A stretch of 12,272 bases of DNA from NCBI GenBank assembly GCA_021647535.1, contig JAKIUO010000088.1:1-12272 (forward strand). Direction: 5' to 3'. The position numbers were made by a program, and so were the translations under genes. The notes below the pieces were generated by a model. That model was not told where the DNA came from. It saw only the letters and a program-made list of their open reading frames with translations, and did not search any database. The DNA is from Hyphomicrobiaceae bacterium. GTDB lineage: Bacteria > Pseudomonadota > Alphaproteobacteria > Rhizobiales > JAKIUO01. The first letter of the stretch is position 1. Every line of letters begins with the position of its first letter. Below, piece after piece: positions 1 to 5,279 of the stretch.

Positions 1-2
1 TG

Positions 3-428
3 CGGATGGCCGATGGCCGCACCCAAAAGGTGGTGCTGCGGCCCGCCGAGGTGCCTTATGGCGGTAGGGTCAGCTTTATTGGCGGAAATCTAGCAGGCGA
101 GCAACTGGCGCTGGTGGTCGAGGCCGATGGTTGGGGTAGCCCCGTAACCGTGGGGGCTGAATGGGCGCTGCAAATGCGGGATGGCGAGGTTTCGGTTTCG
201 CCCGCGCCCTCAGCAGAGGGGCGGGCTGTGCCACCCGGCATGTATCGCGCCAAAGTGCAGGTTACCCGCAGCGTGACCGGCGGTGATGGCCGTGTACGGC
301 AGGTGCAGTTTTTGTCCAACCCGATGGCGGTTTTCATTACGCCGCAAGCCGATAGCGTGGCTGGCCCCAGTGCGGCGGGCATATTTACGCTTGATGATGC
401 GAAACTTTCTCATGGCGGCCCCACGTGA
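3..428 (+). CDS. C-terminal fragment of a possible Pvc16/DUF4255-like injection-system protein
   Basis: The frame is open to the left edge, so the true start lies outside the window; the ATG at 6 is probably internal. The visible part is about 140 residues. It reads like a beta-rich immunoglobulin/IPT-type domain: an opening 'LRPAEVPYGGRVSFIGGNL', a central hydrophobic 'LALVVEADGW', a 'VPPGMYRAKVQVTR' strand and a closing 'FLSNPMAVFITP' (residues about 103-113). This pattern resembles the C-terminal domain of DUF4255/Pvc16-type proteins of phage-tail-like contractile injection systems; this is recognition by eye only. After about position 345 the reading looks like filler, because the same bases on the other strand encode the conserved start of a SPOR domain. 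The stop at 426-428 is therefore probably not the native one. The segment is clearly more GC-rich than the rest. The family call is tentative; that it codes is fairly likely. Confidence 0.42.
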   Translation, partial: RMADGRTQKVVLRPAEVPYGGRVSFIGGNLAGEQLALVVEADGWGSPVTVGAEWALQMRDGEVSVSPAPSAEGRAVPPGMYRAKVQVTRSVTGGDGRVRQVQFLSNPMAVFITPQADSVAGPSAAGIFTLDDAKLSHGGPT

Positions 429-1430
429 AAAGGAACCGGCCAGCTGCACTCCCCACGGCATATGCGGCAGGCGACGGCGCAAGCGCTTGCCTTTATATCG
501 CGTGCGTCGGTAGGCGGCTCGGGTATGGCCGTTTTTACGTGCTACACGCATGTTTTTACGGTTAAAGCGTTTTGAGGGTTTCGATATATTATCGTGCAGC
601 TTCAGAGCCGCTTTGGCGAGGCGCGGGCGGTCATTGCGCAGGGCAATGGCCAGCTGTTTGCAGGCCGTGGTCGACATGCGACCTCTGGCCCGCAGGCCGA
701 CAAACTTGACATCGCCCCTGGCCCAGTCTTCGACGGTGTAACCTGTTATGGCATAGACATAGTTGCGCGTTTCAAGTGGCATGGTGCGGGTGCCGTTGAC
801 CCAGCCGCGCACACGTTCGGAGCCCGCATTATAACCGGCTGCTGCCAGGCCAAGATTGCCAAGCTTGCGGCGCAGCCAGGCAAGATATTCGGCGGATTTA
901 ACAAGGGCCTGTCCTGGTTCAAACGGGTCGTCCAGCCCCCAGATGCGTGCGGTTTCGGGCATGAACTGAGCAATGCCCTGCGCGCCGACCGGTGAAACGG
1001 CATACGGGTTAAAGCCGCTTTCCTGCCAGATCAGCCTGGCAAAAAACAAAGGGGGTAATTTGTAGCGTCGGGCCAGCTTGTCCAGGTTGGCGCAAATGCC
1101 CGAGCGTTTATAGGCGACGCGCTTGACCGCTTTCTTTGCTTTCTCTTTTTTATTCTGCTTTTTGTCCAGTGTCTTTTGCGGGGTTTGTTCAACTGCTTTT
1201 ACGGGCTTTGTTTGTGCTTCTTTTTTGCCAGCTTTTGCAGGAGCTGTTTGCGTTGATTTTTTGAGGTTTTTAACGGCTGGGGTGCTGCTGGCCTGTATGC
1301 TGCTGGCTTGTGTGCTCTGGGATGTTTCAGCTTTTAGAGCACGCGCCTGACCCATACCGGACAGCAAAAAACCTCCGACCAGAACGAACAAAGACGCCAA
1401 TTGAAGAGGCTGTCGTGCTGAAAAAAACAT
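210..1430 (-). CDS. Lytic transglycosylase (SLT domain) with a broken C-terminal SPOR domain
   Basis: Cleaves the beta-1,4 bond between N-acetylmuramic acid and N-acetylglucosamine in peptidoglycan, in the periplasm. The start chosen is ATG at 1430, because it places a signal peptide at residues 1-30 (ending 'SGMGQARA'); longer in-frame starts (GTG 1562) only add a non-secretory leader, although the RBS at 1430 is weak. Residues about 35-105 are a Lys/Ala/Thr/Gln-rich linker. The SLT/lysozyme-like domain spans about 110-240: catalytic Glu137 in 'IWQESGF', then 'SPVGAQGIAQFMPETA' and 'AAAGYNAG', all typical of family 1 transglycosylases. After a basic stretch, residue 325 begins 'PWGVQLAGSFSRGAAMRKF', the usual first strand and helix of the SPOR domain in alphaproteobacterial homologues. 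After 'KRKYA' (about residue 351, position 378) nothing resembles SPOR; the remaining 55 residues are antisense to the GC-rich open frame at the left edge. The protein is thus C-terminally altered, but its catalytic domain looks complete. Confidence 0.88.
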   Translation of the reverse strand: MFFSARQPLQLASLFVLVGGFLLSGMGQARALKAETSQSTQASSIQASSTPAVKNLKKSTQTAPAKAGKKEAQTKPVKAVEQTPQKTLDKKQNKKEKAKKAVKRVAYKRSGICANLDKLARRYKLPPLFFARLIWQESGFNPYAVSPVGAQGIAQFMPETARIWGLDDPFEPGQALVKSAEYLAWLRRKLGNLGLAAAGYNAGSERVRGWVNGTRTMPLETRNYVYAITGYTVEDWARGDVKFVGLRARGRMSTTACKQLAIALRNDRPRLAKAALKLHDNISKPSKRFNRKNMRVARKNGHTRAAYRRTRYKGKRLRRRLPHMPWGVQLAGSFSRGAAMRKFRIIKRKYARRTGASHAIGLRRNENRHRVGQKLHLPYTAITAGHAAGNLHFGAIHAGWHSPPLC

Positions 1431-1548
1431 GGCTATCTGGGTCCCAAAACGAATATTACGCACACTCAAATGGTGCTGCCGTCTGTTTATCCGACAGAAA
1501 ATGAGGTAAACAAGAGTTCTGGCGCTAAATATCAAAAATAACGACGGA

Positions 1549-1578
1549 TTGTCAGCCCACACTCGTAGAGCCTACCAT
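1549..1578 (+). promoter_or_regulatory. Candidate sigma-70-like promoter of the EF-hand/ECF operon
   Basis: TTGTCA (1549-1554) and TACCAT (1573-1578) are separated by 18 bases and lie about 65 bases before the start codon at 1645. The match to the -35 consensus is good and to the -10 is moderate. The 214-bp region between the divergent transglycosylase and EF-hand genes must carry promoters for both. ECF sigma factors commonly also drive their own operon, but I could not pick out an ECF-type promoter here. Confidence 0.22.
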
Positions 1579-1644
1579 AAACGGACGCAAGACAAAACCA
1601 TAGCTTCCTTAACGGGTGCGACTAATTTGCAAGAGGAGACGAAA

Positions 1645-2400
1645 ATGCCGAAAAAGAAAACAATTGTGATTGCGGGCAGTCTACTGGGCGGTGCCGCATT
1701 GCTGGTTGGGGTGATGGGTGCAGCCCAAGCTTTTGGCGGGCGACATATGGGTGGCGGTCAGGGATTTGGCCACCATGGTATGATGGGTGGTTTTGGAAAA
1801 GGCCGGGGGCATGGCGCCATGATGCGTCACGCTGATAGCAATAAAGATGGTGTGATCACCAAAAAAGAAGCGACGGCCCATCGTGAAAGGCGTTTTGATC
1901 ATTTCGATCTCGACAAAAACGGTGAAGTGACGGCGAACGAAGCCATTAATGCACTGGTCAAGCGCTTTGAAGGGCGCGTGCGACGCAAACTGCGTCAGTT
2001 TGATGCCAATGGCGATGGCAAGGTGACAAAAGAAGAGTTTAACGCTCCGATCCTTGAGCGCTTTTCCTATCATGATGGCAATGGCGACGGCCAGCTGACA
2101 AAAGAAGAATTGCCCTTTTTCATGAAAAAAGGGGGAGGTCACCGTGGAAGTCATCAAGGCGGTTCTCATCGTGGCAGCCACCAAGGGGGGCCTCGTGGTT
2201 CTCATCAGGGCAATATGGGGATGCGTGGTGCGCCACCATGGGCTGGACCTCAAGGCCCTCAAGGAATTCAGGGACCCCGGGGAATGCAGGGGCCACAAGG
2301 TTTCATGCGTGGTCCAATGGGCGGCCCGATGCGTGGGCCGTGGGGACCTCCAGCTGGTCCGCAAAACAGGCCAATGGGAGCACCCAACAACCAGCGATAG
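1645..2400 (+). CDS. Periplasmic EF-hand protein with His/Met-rich N-terminus and collagen-like tail
   Basis: A secreted, probably calcium-binding protein of 251 residues. The start is ATG 1645, preceded by a strong AAGAGGAG at 1631-1638; the frame is open further upstream but has no such signal. Residues 1-29 form a signal peptide or anchor ('KKK', hydrophobic core, 'GAAQAFG'). Residues 33-62 are rich in Gly, His and Met. Four canonical EF-hand loops follow: DSNKDGVITKKE (64-75), DLDKNGEVTANE (88-99), DANGDGKVTKEE (120-131) and DGNGDGQLTKEE (144-155), each with the Asp, Gly and final Glu expected for calcium coordination. Residues 166-189 repeat 'RGSHQGG' three times, and 201-221 are seven consecutive Gly-X-Y triplets, continuing as Gly/Pro/Met-rich sequence to the end. 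It is the first gene of a four-gene operon, 29 bp before the ECF sigma gene, so it is probably part of that regulatory unit or its main target. Cation-binding is well supported; the exact role is inferred. Confidence 0.9.
   Translation: MPKKKTIVIAGSLLGGAALLVGVMGAAQAFGGRHMGGGQGFGHHGMMGGFGKGRGHGAMMRHADSNKDGVITKKEATAHRERRFDHFDLDKNGEVTANEAINALVKRFEGRVRRKLRQFDANGDGKVTKEEFNAPILERFSYHDGNGDGQLTKEELPFFMKKGGGHRGSHQGGSHRGSHQGGPRGSHQGNMGMRGAPPWAGPQGPQGIQGPRGMQGPQGFMRGPMGGPMRGPWGPPAGPQNRPMGAPNNQR
2140..2211 (+). repeat. In-frame 'RGSHQGG' repeats in the EF-hand protein
   Basis: Within the gene, residues 166-189 contain three near-copies of Arg-Gly-Ser-His-Gln-Gly separated by Gly-Gly/Ser-His or Gly-Gly/Pro. 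The underlying bases are diverged between copies (for example 'ggaagtcatcaaggc' and 'ggcagccaccaaggg'), so the repeat is kept mainly at protein level. It adds further histidines to a possible metal-binding surface between the EF-hands and the collagen-like tail. Confidence 0.6.
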
Positions 2401-2429
2401 ACGCGCATGAACAATTAAAGGGGAATGGT

Positions 2430-3071
2430 GTGCCGCGCGACTTGTCATCAGCACAACAGCAGGTTCGATTGCGCGACAGCGATGAGCTGATGCGTCGGAT
2501 TGCAGCTGGTGACGAGGCGGCGGCAAAACAGATGGTGCGGCAGCATCTCCCTTTATTGATATCATTGGCCGTCAAAATGCTCGGCAACAAGCAAGAGGCT
2601 GAGGAAATTGCTCAAGATGCCTTTTTGAAGCTCTGGAAACAGGCGGCTCATTGGCAGCCCGGGCGCGCCTTGGCCTCGACATGGTTGCGGCGCGTTGCGT
2701 CCAATGCCTGCATAGACCGCTTGCGGGCGCGCCGCTCACGGGCATTGCTTGAGGGTGAAGAGCAATCGGTCGGTGCACGCCAGCAATTGGATCTTGAAGA
2801 AAAGGAGCTGCAAGACGCGGTGAAAGCAGCGCTTGAAAAACTTCCCGAACGCCAGAAACTGGCGCTTGGCCTTTGCTATTTTGAAGGGCTTGGCCAGCGA
2901 GAGGCGGCGGATCTCATGGAGGTGAGCGAACACGCTCTGGAAAGCCTGCTGGCGCGCGCCAGACGCGGGTTAAAGGCGGAGCTCTCATCCCGGTGGGAAC
3001 AATTATTACCCGATCACGGAGAAGTCGATCGCTTTGCGACGAGTGATATTTCAGGGGGAGTGAAAAAATGA
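2430..3071 (+). CDS. ECF-family RNA polymerase sigma factor
   Basis: An extracytoplasmic-function sigma factor (213 residues) that directs RNA polymerase to stress promoters. The GTG at 2430 is taken as the start because AAAGGGG (2418-2423) lies 6 bases upstream; the frame is open back into the EF-hand gene but those residues do not resemble a sigma factor. Region 2 spans about residues 30-103, with 'EAEEIAQDAFLKLWKQA' (core binding), 'STWLRRVASNACIDRLRARR' (-10 recognition). Region 4 spans about 125-185, with 'LPERQKLALGLCYFEGL' followed by the helix-turn-helix 'REAADLMEVSEHALESLLAR'. There is no region 1 or 3, and no long C-terminal extension. The stop overlaps the start of the next gene (ATGA, 3068-3071), implying translational coupling with the anti-sigma-like protein. 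It lies 29 bp after the EF-hand gene. Family assignment is secure; its target promoters and subgroup are not known from sequence. Confidence 0.93.
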   Translation: MPRDLSSAQQQVRLRDSDELMRRIAAGDEAAAKQMVRQHLPLLISLAVKMLGNKQEAEEIAQDAFLKLWKQAAHWQPGRALASTWLRRVASNACIDRLRARRSRALLEGEEQSVGARQQLDLEEKELQDAVKAALEKLPERQKLALGLCYFEGLGQREAADLMEVSEHALESLLARARRGLKAELSSRWEQLLPDHGEVDRFATSDISGGVKK

Positions 3072-3589
3072 ACCGTGAAGAAATGTCAAAGCAAGAACGC
3101 TTGCAAAATGTGCTGGAGCGCCATGGTGCTGATCCGTCGCGCTGGTCCTTGCAAGAGCGCGGGCTGATGGAACTGGTGGCGCACGACCCGCAGGCTGAAA
3201 AACTCTTTCGCGAAGCGCAGGCGCTCGACCAGCTTCTGGAGCATTCCGGTTTGTCGAAGGCCGGGCGAACAGGCGGTAACCATCTTGATCTGGAGCAGGC
3301 CATACTGGCCGATTTCGAAGAGGTCATCGGGGCGCAGTCCAGTGAAGCCGTTCTTTTACCAATGAGCAAAAATCGTTCAGCATACCCGGAATTTTTGAAT
3401 AAGGGGGTCTGGGCGGCGGGGGCGCTTGCCGCCTGTTTTGCCCTTGGAATTTATTTGGGCAGTGTTGGCATTGGTGAGTGGCGACTGGACCCGGCAACCA
3501 GTTTTGCCAGCCTGTCCGGGGCGGGGGAGCAGAGGACCGCTCTCGATGATTTCGAGCTGCCCGGCCTGTTTGAAGAGGAATTGCTATGA
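3068..3589 (+). CDS. Single-pass membrane anti-sigma-factor-like protein
   Basis: Probably holds the preceding ECF sigma factor at the inner membrane; this is inferred from position and architecture. It has 173 residues: a soluble, presumably cytoplasmic N-terminus of about 112 residues, a transmembrane helix at about 114-133 ('VWAAGALAACFALGIYLGSV'), and a short acidic periplasmic tail. The start has the phrase 'RLQNVLERHGADPSRWSLQERG' with 'AHDPQAEKLFREAQALDQLL' after it; this 'GADPxRW' opening recurs in proteins encoded next to ECF sigma factors in alphaproteobacteria. There is no zinc-binding HxxxCxxC motif, so it is not a classical ZAS anti-sigma factor. The start ATG 3068 overlaps the sigma stop and is preceded by GGGGGAG at 3055-3061. 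Its own stop overlaps the next start (3586-3589). The translational coupling on both sides suggests the three products are made in fixed ratio and act together. Confidence 0.78.
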   Translation: MNREEMSKQERLQNVLERHGADPSRWSLQERGLMELVAHDPQAEKLFREAQALDQLLEHSGLSKAGRTGGNHLDLEQAILADFEEVIGAQSSEAVLLPMSKNRSAYPEFLNKGVWAAGALAACFALGIYLGSVGIGEWRLDPATSFASLSGAGEQRTALDDFELPGLFEEELL

Positions 3590-4104
3590 GCAATGAGGAC
3601 CGCACGCCGCTGGCCCCCGACACGATATCGCCTCCGACCACATCGGCAAAAGGCTGGATGAAAGCTGTTCTTGTTTTTTCTCTGGCTCTCAACCTTTTGT
3701 TTATCGGGGGTATTCTGGGGGCTGGATGGATGCGCCACAAACATGGTTCGGGCAGGCATGGCGGGCCGCCAGACTTTGTAATCAAACATTTGCTGAAGCA
3801 TTTGCCTGACGATAAGCAGCAGGTGATACTGGCGCGGATCGCAGCCCATCGTCAGGTCTTGCGACCGGTTATTGCCACCATTTTGACCCGCCGTAAAGAG
3901 TTGAAAGAGGCCTTGGGGGCAGAGCCGTTCAGTAGTGCCAGAGTGCGCGAAGCAGCCCTCCAGCTGAACATGTCGCGTCGAGCGATCCTTGATGCCAAAA
4001 CCGAGCTTCTGGTTCGTATTCTGGAGCCATTGACTGCCACTGAGCGCCGCAAAATTCTTCGGCACCGGATGTTCCGCACCCTGTTCTCAAGGCGCGGCAG
4101 GTGA
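3586..4104 (+). CDS. CnrX/CpxP-type periplasmic metal-sensor-like protein
   Basis: Resembles the periplasmic heavy-metal sensor family (Pfam Metal_resist, which includes CnrX and NccX), which reports periplasmic metal or envelope stress to an anti-sigma factor. It has 172 residues: a polar N-terminus, a transmembrane anchor at about 27-47 ('AVLVFSLALNLLFIGGILGAG'), then a periplasmic all-helical region. The juxtamembrane segment is His-rich (His51, His53, His58) and is followed by 'VIKHLLKHLPDDKQQVIL', then a long basic helical pair ending 'LEPLTATERRKILRHRM', which echoes the 'LTPEQR' repeat of CpxP-like proteins. The start ATG overlaps the previous stop, and GAAGAGGAA lies just upstream (3573-3581). 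The set of sigma factor, anti-sigma and sensor parallels CnrH-CnrY-CnrX of Cupriavidus. I cannot identify the CnrX metal ligands here with certainty, so the signal could be another cation or misfolded envelope protein. Confidence 0.78.
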   Translation: MSNEDRTPLAPDTISPPTTSAKGWMKAVLVFSLALNLLFIGGILGAGWMRHKHGSGRHGGPPDFVIKHLLKHLPDDKQQVILARIAAHRQVLRPVIATILTRRKELKEALGAEPFSSARVREAALQLNMSRRAILDAKTELLVRILEPLTATERRKILRHRMFRTLFSRRGR

Positions 4105-4126
4105 GGCAGCGGCTTTATGGGTTGTC

Positions 4127-4150
4127 TCCTGGGCCGTTTCAGGATTTTTT
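4127..4150 (+). terminator. Weak candidate rho-independent terminator after the ECF operon
   Basis: TCCTG (4127-4131) pairs with CAGGA (4140-4144) around an 8-base loop and is followed at once by six T (4145-4150). The stem is only five base pairs, so termination may be partial, leaving some read-through to the lipoprotein gene at 4247. The rest of the 142-bp gap (4105-4246) shows no other feature I can support. Confidence 0.3.
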
Positions 4151-4246
4151 ATGGAAAAGAGAATAAAGGCGGGGCCGTCATAGTTATGCCTGTTGAGGGT
4201 GAAATAAAACGAGTAAACAGCGCATAAGTGGCTATAGGGGATGCAA

Positions 4247-4663
4247 ATGAGAAACCATATAGCAGCAGGGCTATTCAGTCTGTTGCTGACGGGGTGCGGA
4301 GGGGGAGGGCAGCCTTCTTCACTGGCTCTTAACAGTGTGCAAATGATCACTCTTTCCAGAACCGAGCAAAAAGTAGTGCGTTCTGGCGTGAGCGAAATTG
4401 TCGCCAATGCGGCGCGTACCGGTTCGTCGCAGGCCAGTTCCGGCAGTTTCAATGCCTTTCGTTATAACTCTGGCGACATCATCAATGTTTGCGGTGAAGC
4501 GCGTTATAAAATGGAAGCGGGCAAACCGGCCAAAACAGCCCCTTTCTTCATGGAACTGGCTAACAGAAATGGTCAGCCCTACGCCAAGCGCGGGCAGGTC
4601 GGTTTCGACAAGTTGAAAAAATCAAAAGTGGTTTATCTGTGCCAAAAAGCCAACGGTAGCTGA
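4247..4663 (+). CDS. Small lipoprotein of unknown function
   Basis: I do not recognise the family. The start ATG 4247 is preferred over ATG 4241 because AGGGG (4236-4240) then sits at a usable distance; the later start also gives a compact lipoprotein signal. The signal 'LFSLLLTGC' has a lipobox with the modified cysteine at residue 17, followed by four glycines, so the mature protein is probably tethered to a membrane on the periplasmic side. The mature part (about 120 residues) begins with a low-complexity Ser/Ala region (about 57-68) and then a compact C-terminal domain about 70-135 containing 'GDIINVCGEARYKM' and 'KKSKVVYLCQK'. Cys82 and Cys132 are the only other cysteines and could form a disulfide. 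It is downstream of the ECF operon on the same strand, 142 bp away, so it could be co-transcribed or a separate unit. It is a credible gene because of its RBS, lipobox and base composition. Confidence 0.8.
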   Translation: MRNHIAAGLFSLLLTGCGGGGQPSSLALNSVQMITLSRTEQKVVRSGVSEIVANAARTGSSQASSGSFNAFRYNSGDIINVCGEARYKMEAGKPAKTAPFFMELANRNGQPYAKRGQVGFDKLKKSKVVYLCQKANGS

Positions 4664-4753
4664 GACGTGCGCCGCTGTTTGCCAGGGCAATTCAATTCTC
4701 GAAAGCTTTGCTTCGCAAGTGGGCTGCTGCCCATTATCCGCTTTTTGGCCCGC

Positions 4754-4772
4754 TTGGGAGGAGCCCTCCCAA
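4754..4772. repeat. Internal hairpin 1 of the palindromic element
   Basis: An 8-bp perfect stem, TTGGGAGG (4754-4761) with CCTCCCAA (4765-4772), closed by a 3-base loop AGC. It has no T-run directly after it on either strand, so it looks like part of the element and not a classical terminator on its own. Confidence 0.6.
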
Positions 4773-4811
4773 ACCCACCCATTTTTCATCTTTAAAATAA
4801 AATTAAAGGGG

Positions 4812-4833
4812 TTCGGGGAAGGCTTTCCCCGAA
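4812..4833. repeat. Internal hairpin 2 of the palindromic element
   Basis: A 9-bp perfect stem, TTCGGGGAA (4812-4820) with TTCCCCGAA (4825-4833), with a 4-base loop GGCT. On the minus strand it is followed by 'CCCCTTTAATTTTATTTT', so it could also end transcripts arriving from the DUF1467 gene. Confidence 0.6.
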
Positions 4834-4919
4834 TGGGTATGGGCGATAGCCCTTTCGCGAAGCGAGTTCCGCAAGAATTGAATTGCCCTGCGTTGTTTGC
4901 CTGCAAAGCGCAATTGGCG

Positions 4920-5183
4920 CTAGAATTTTGGCAGGAGTGGGATGTTGTCAAGGGTGATGGGCGAGAGCACCATAACCCAATAGATGAAGGCAAAGACCAC
5001 ACCGGAAAGGAGAGTGGTGGCCAATAATTTTTTCCAGATGAGCGAGTGGTATGGGGCGCTTTCTGTTGTGCCGGGAACAATGCTTTGTTCTTCCTGCTGG
5101 GATCTAACGCCAAATGGTAAAACAGCAAATAAGGTGATCCACCAAGCGACCCAGTAAATGCCAAAAGCCATGGGAAGATCCAT
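4920..5183 (-). CDS. DUF1467 family small membrane protein
   Basis: An 87-residue inner-membrane protein of unknown function, found broadly in Alphaproteobacteria. It matches DUF1467 by the motif 'IYWVAWWITLFAVLPFGVRSQ' near the N-terminus, followed by 'VPGTTESAP' and a second hydrophobic helix. Two transmembrane segments are visible at about residues 7-24 and 53-74, with a short polar loop between them. The start at 5183 (ATG) is preferred to the in-frame GTG at 5201 because AAGGA lies 8 bases before it. The length is typical for the family. It lies 96 bp downstream of the AsmA-like gene on the same strand, so it may share its transcript or have its own promoter in that gap. Downstream is the palindromic element. 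The family call is confident; no function can be given. Confidence 0.88.
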   Translation of the reverse strand: MDLPMAFGIYWVAWWITLFAVLPFGVRSQQEEQSIVPGTTESAPYHSLIWKKLLATTLLSGVVFAFIYWVMVLSPITLDNIPLLPKF

Positions 5184-5279
5184 TTTTTTATCCTTATTCA
5201 CTTGTCTGGTTCGTTTGAGAGCACAGCCCTCTCATAAACCTTCAGGGGTGAAAGAGCAAGGGGACAAACCTGAAACGCC

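Larger units (their letters stand above)
4683..4890. repeat. 208-bp palindromic element with terminal inverted repeats and two internal hairpins
   Basis: CAGGGCAATTCAATTCT (4683-4699) recurs as a perfect 17-bp inverted copy at 4874-4890. Inside, the arms continue to pair imperfectly (4700-4733 with about 4834-4873, sharing GCTTCGC and GCCCAT). The centre has two perfect hairpins: TTGGGAGG/CCTCCCAA at 4754-4772 with a 3-base loop, and TTCGGGGAA/TTCCCCGAA at 4812-4833 with a 4-base loop, separated by an A/T-rich stretch. The whole could fold into a long stem topped by two arms. It fills most of the gap between the convergent lipoprotein and DUF1467 genes and could end transcription from both sides. 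Its form suits a dispersed REP/MITE-like element of the kind common in alphaproteobacteria; whether it is repeated in the genome cannot be seen here. I see no target duplication and no transposase. Confidence 0.62.

Noticed and set aside
2238..2429. N-terminal extension of the ECF sigma factor back to 2238
   Set aside because: These codons overlap the collagen-like tail of the EF-hand gene in another frame and give no sigma-like sequence; the GTG at 2430 has a proper RBS.
1681..2565. A long minus-strand open frame of 294 codons opposite the EF-hand gene
   Set aside because: It is the shadow of the His/Gly/Pro-rich EF-hand gene, whose plus-strand reading has a signal peptide, RBS and four EF-hand loops. 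The minus-strand protein has no recognisable motif.
3451..4065. A 204-codon minus-strand open frame opposite the anti-sigma and sensor genes
   Set aside because: It is antisense to two genes with coupled starts and good ribosome binding sites; no family resemblance was seen.
4719..5027. A 102-codon plus-strand open frame inside the palindromic element
   Set aside because: Most of it is translated hairpin sequence and the rest is antisense to DUF1467. Open frames of this kind often appear in dispersed palindromic elements and are not genes.
4622..5164. A 180-codon minus-strand open frame across the palindromic element
   Set aside because: It runs through the inverted repeat, overlaps the DUF1467 gene in another frame and the end of the lipoprotein gene, and shows no domain or RBS.
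5217..5236. Possible terminator TGAGAG/CTCTCA just downstream of the AsmA-like gene
   Set aside because: The stem is only six base pairs and there is no T-run after it on the minus strand.
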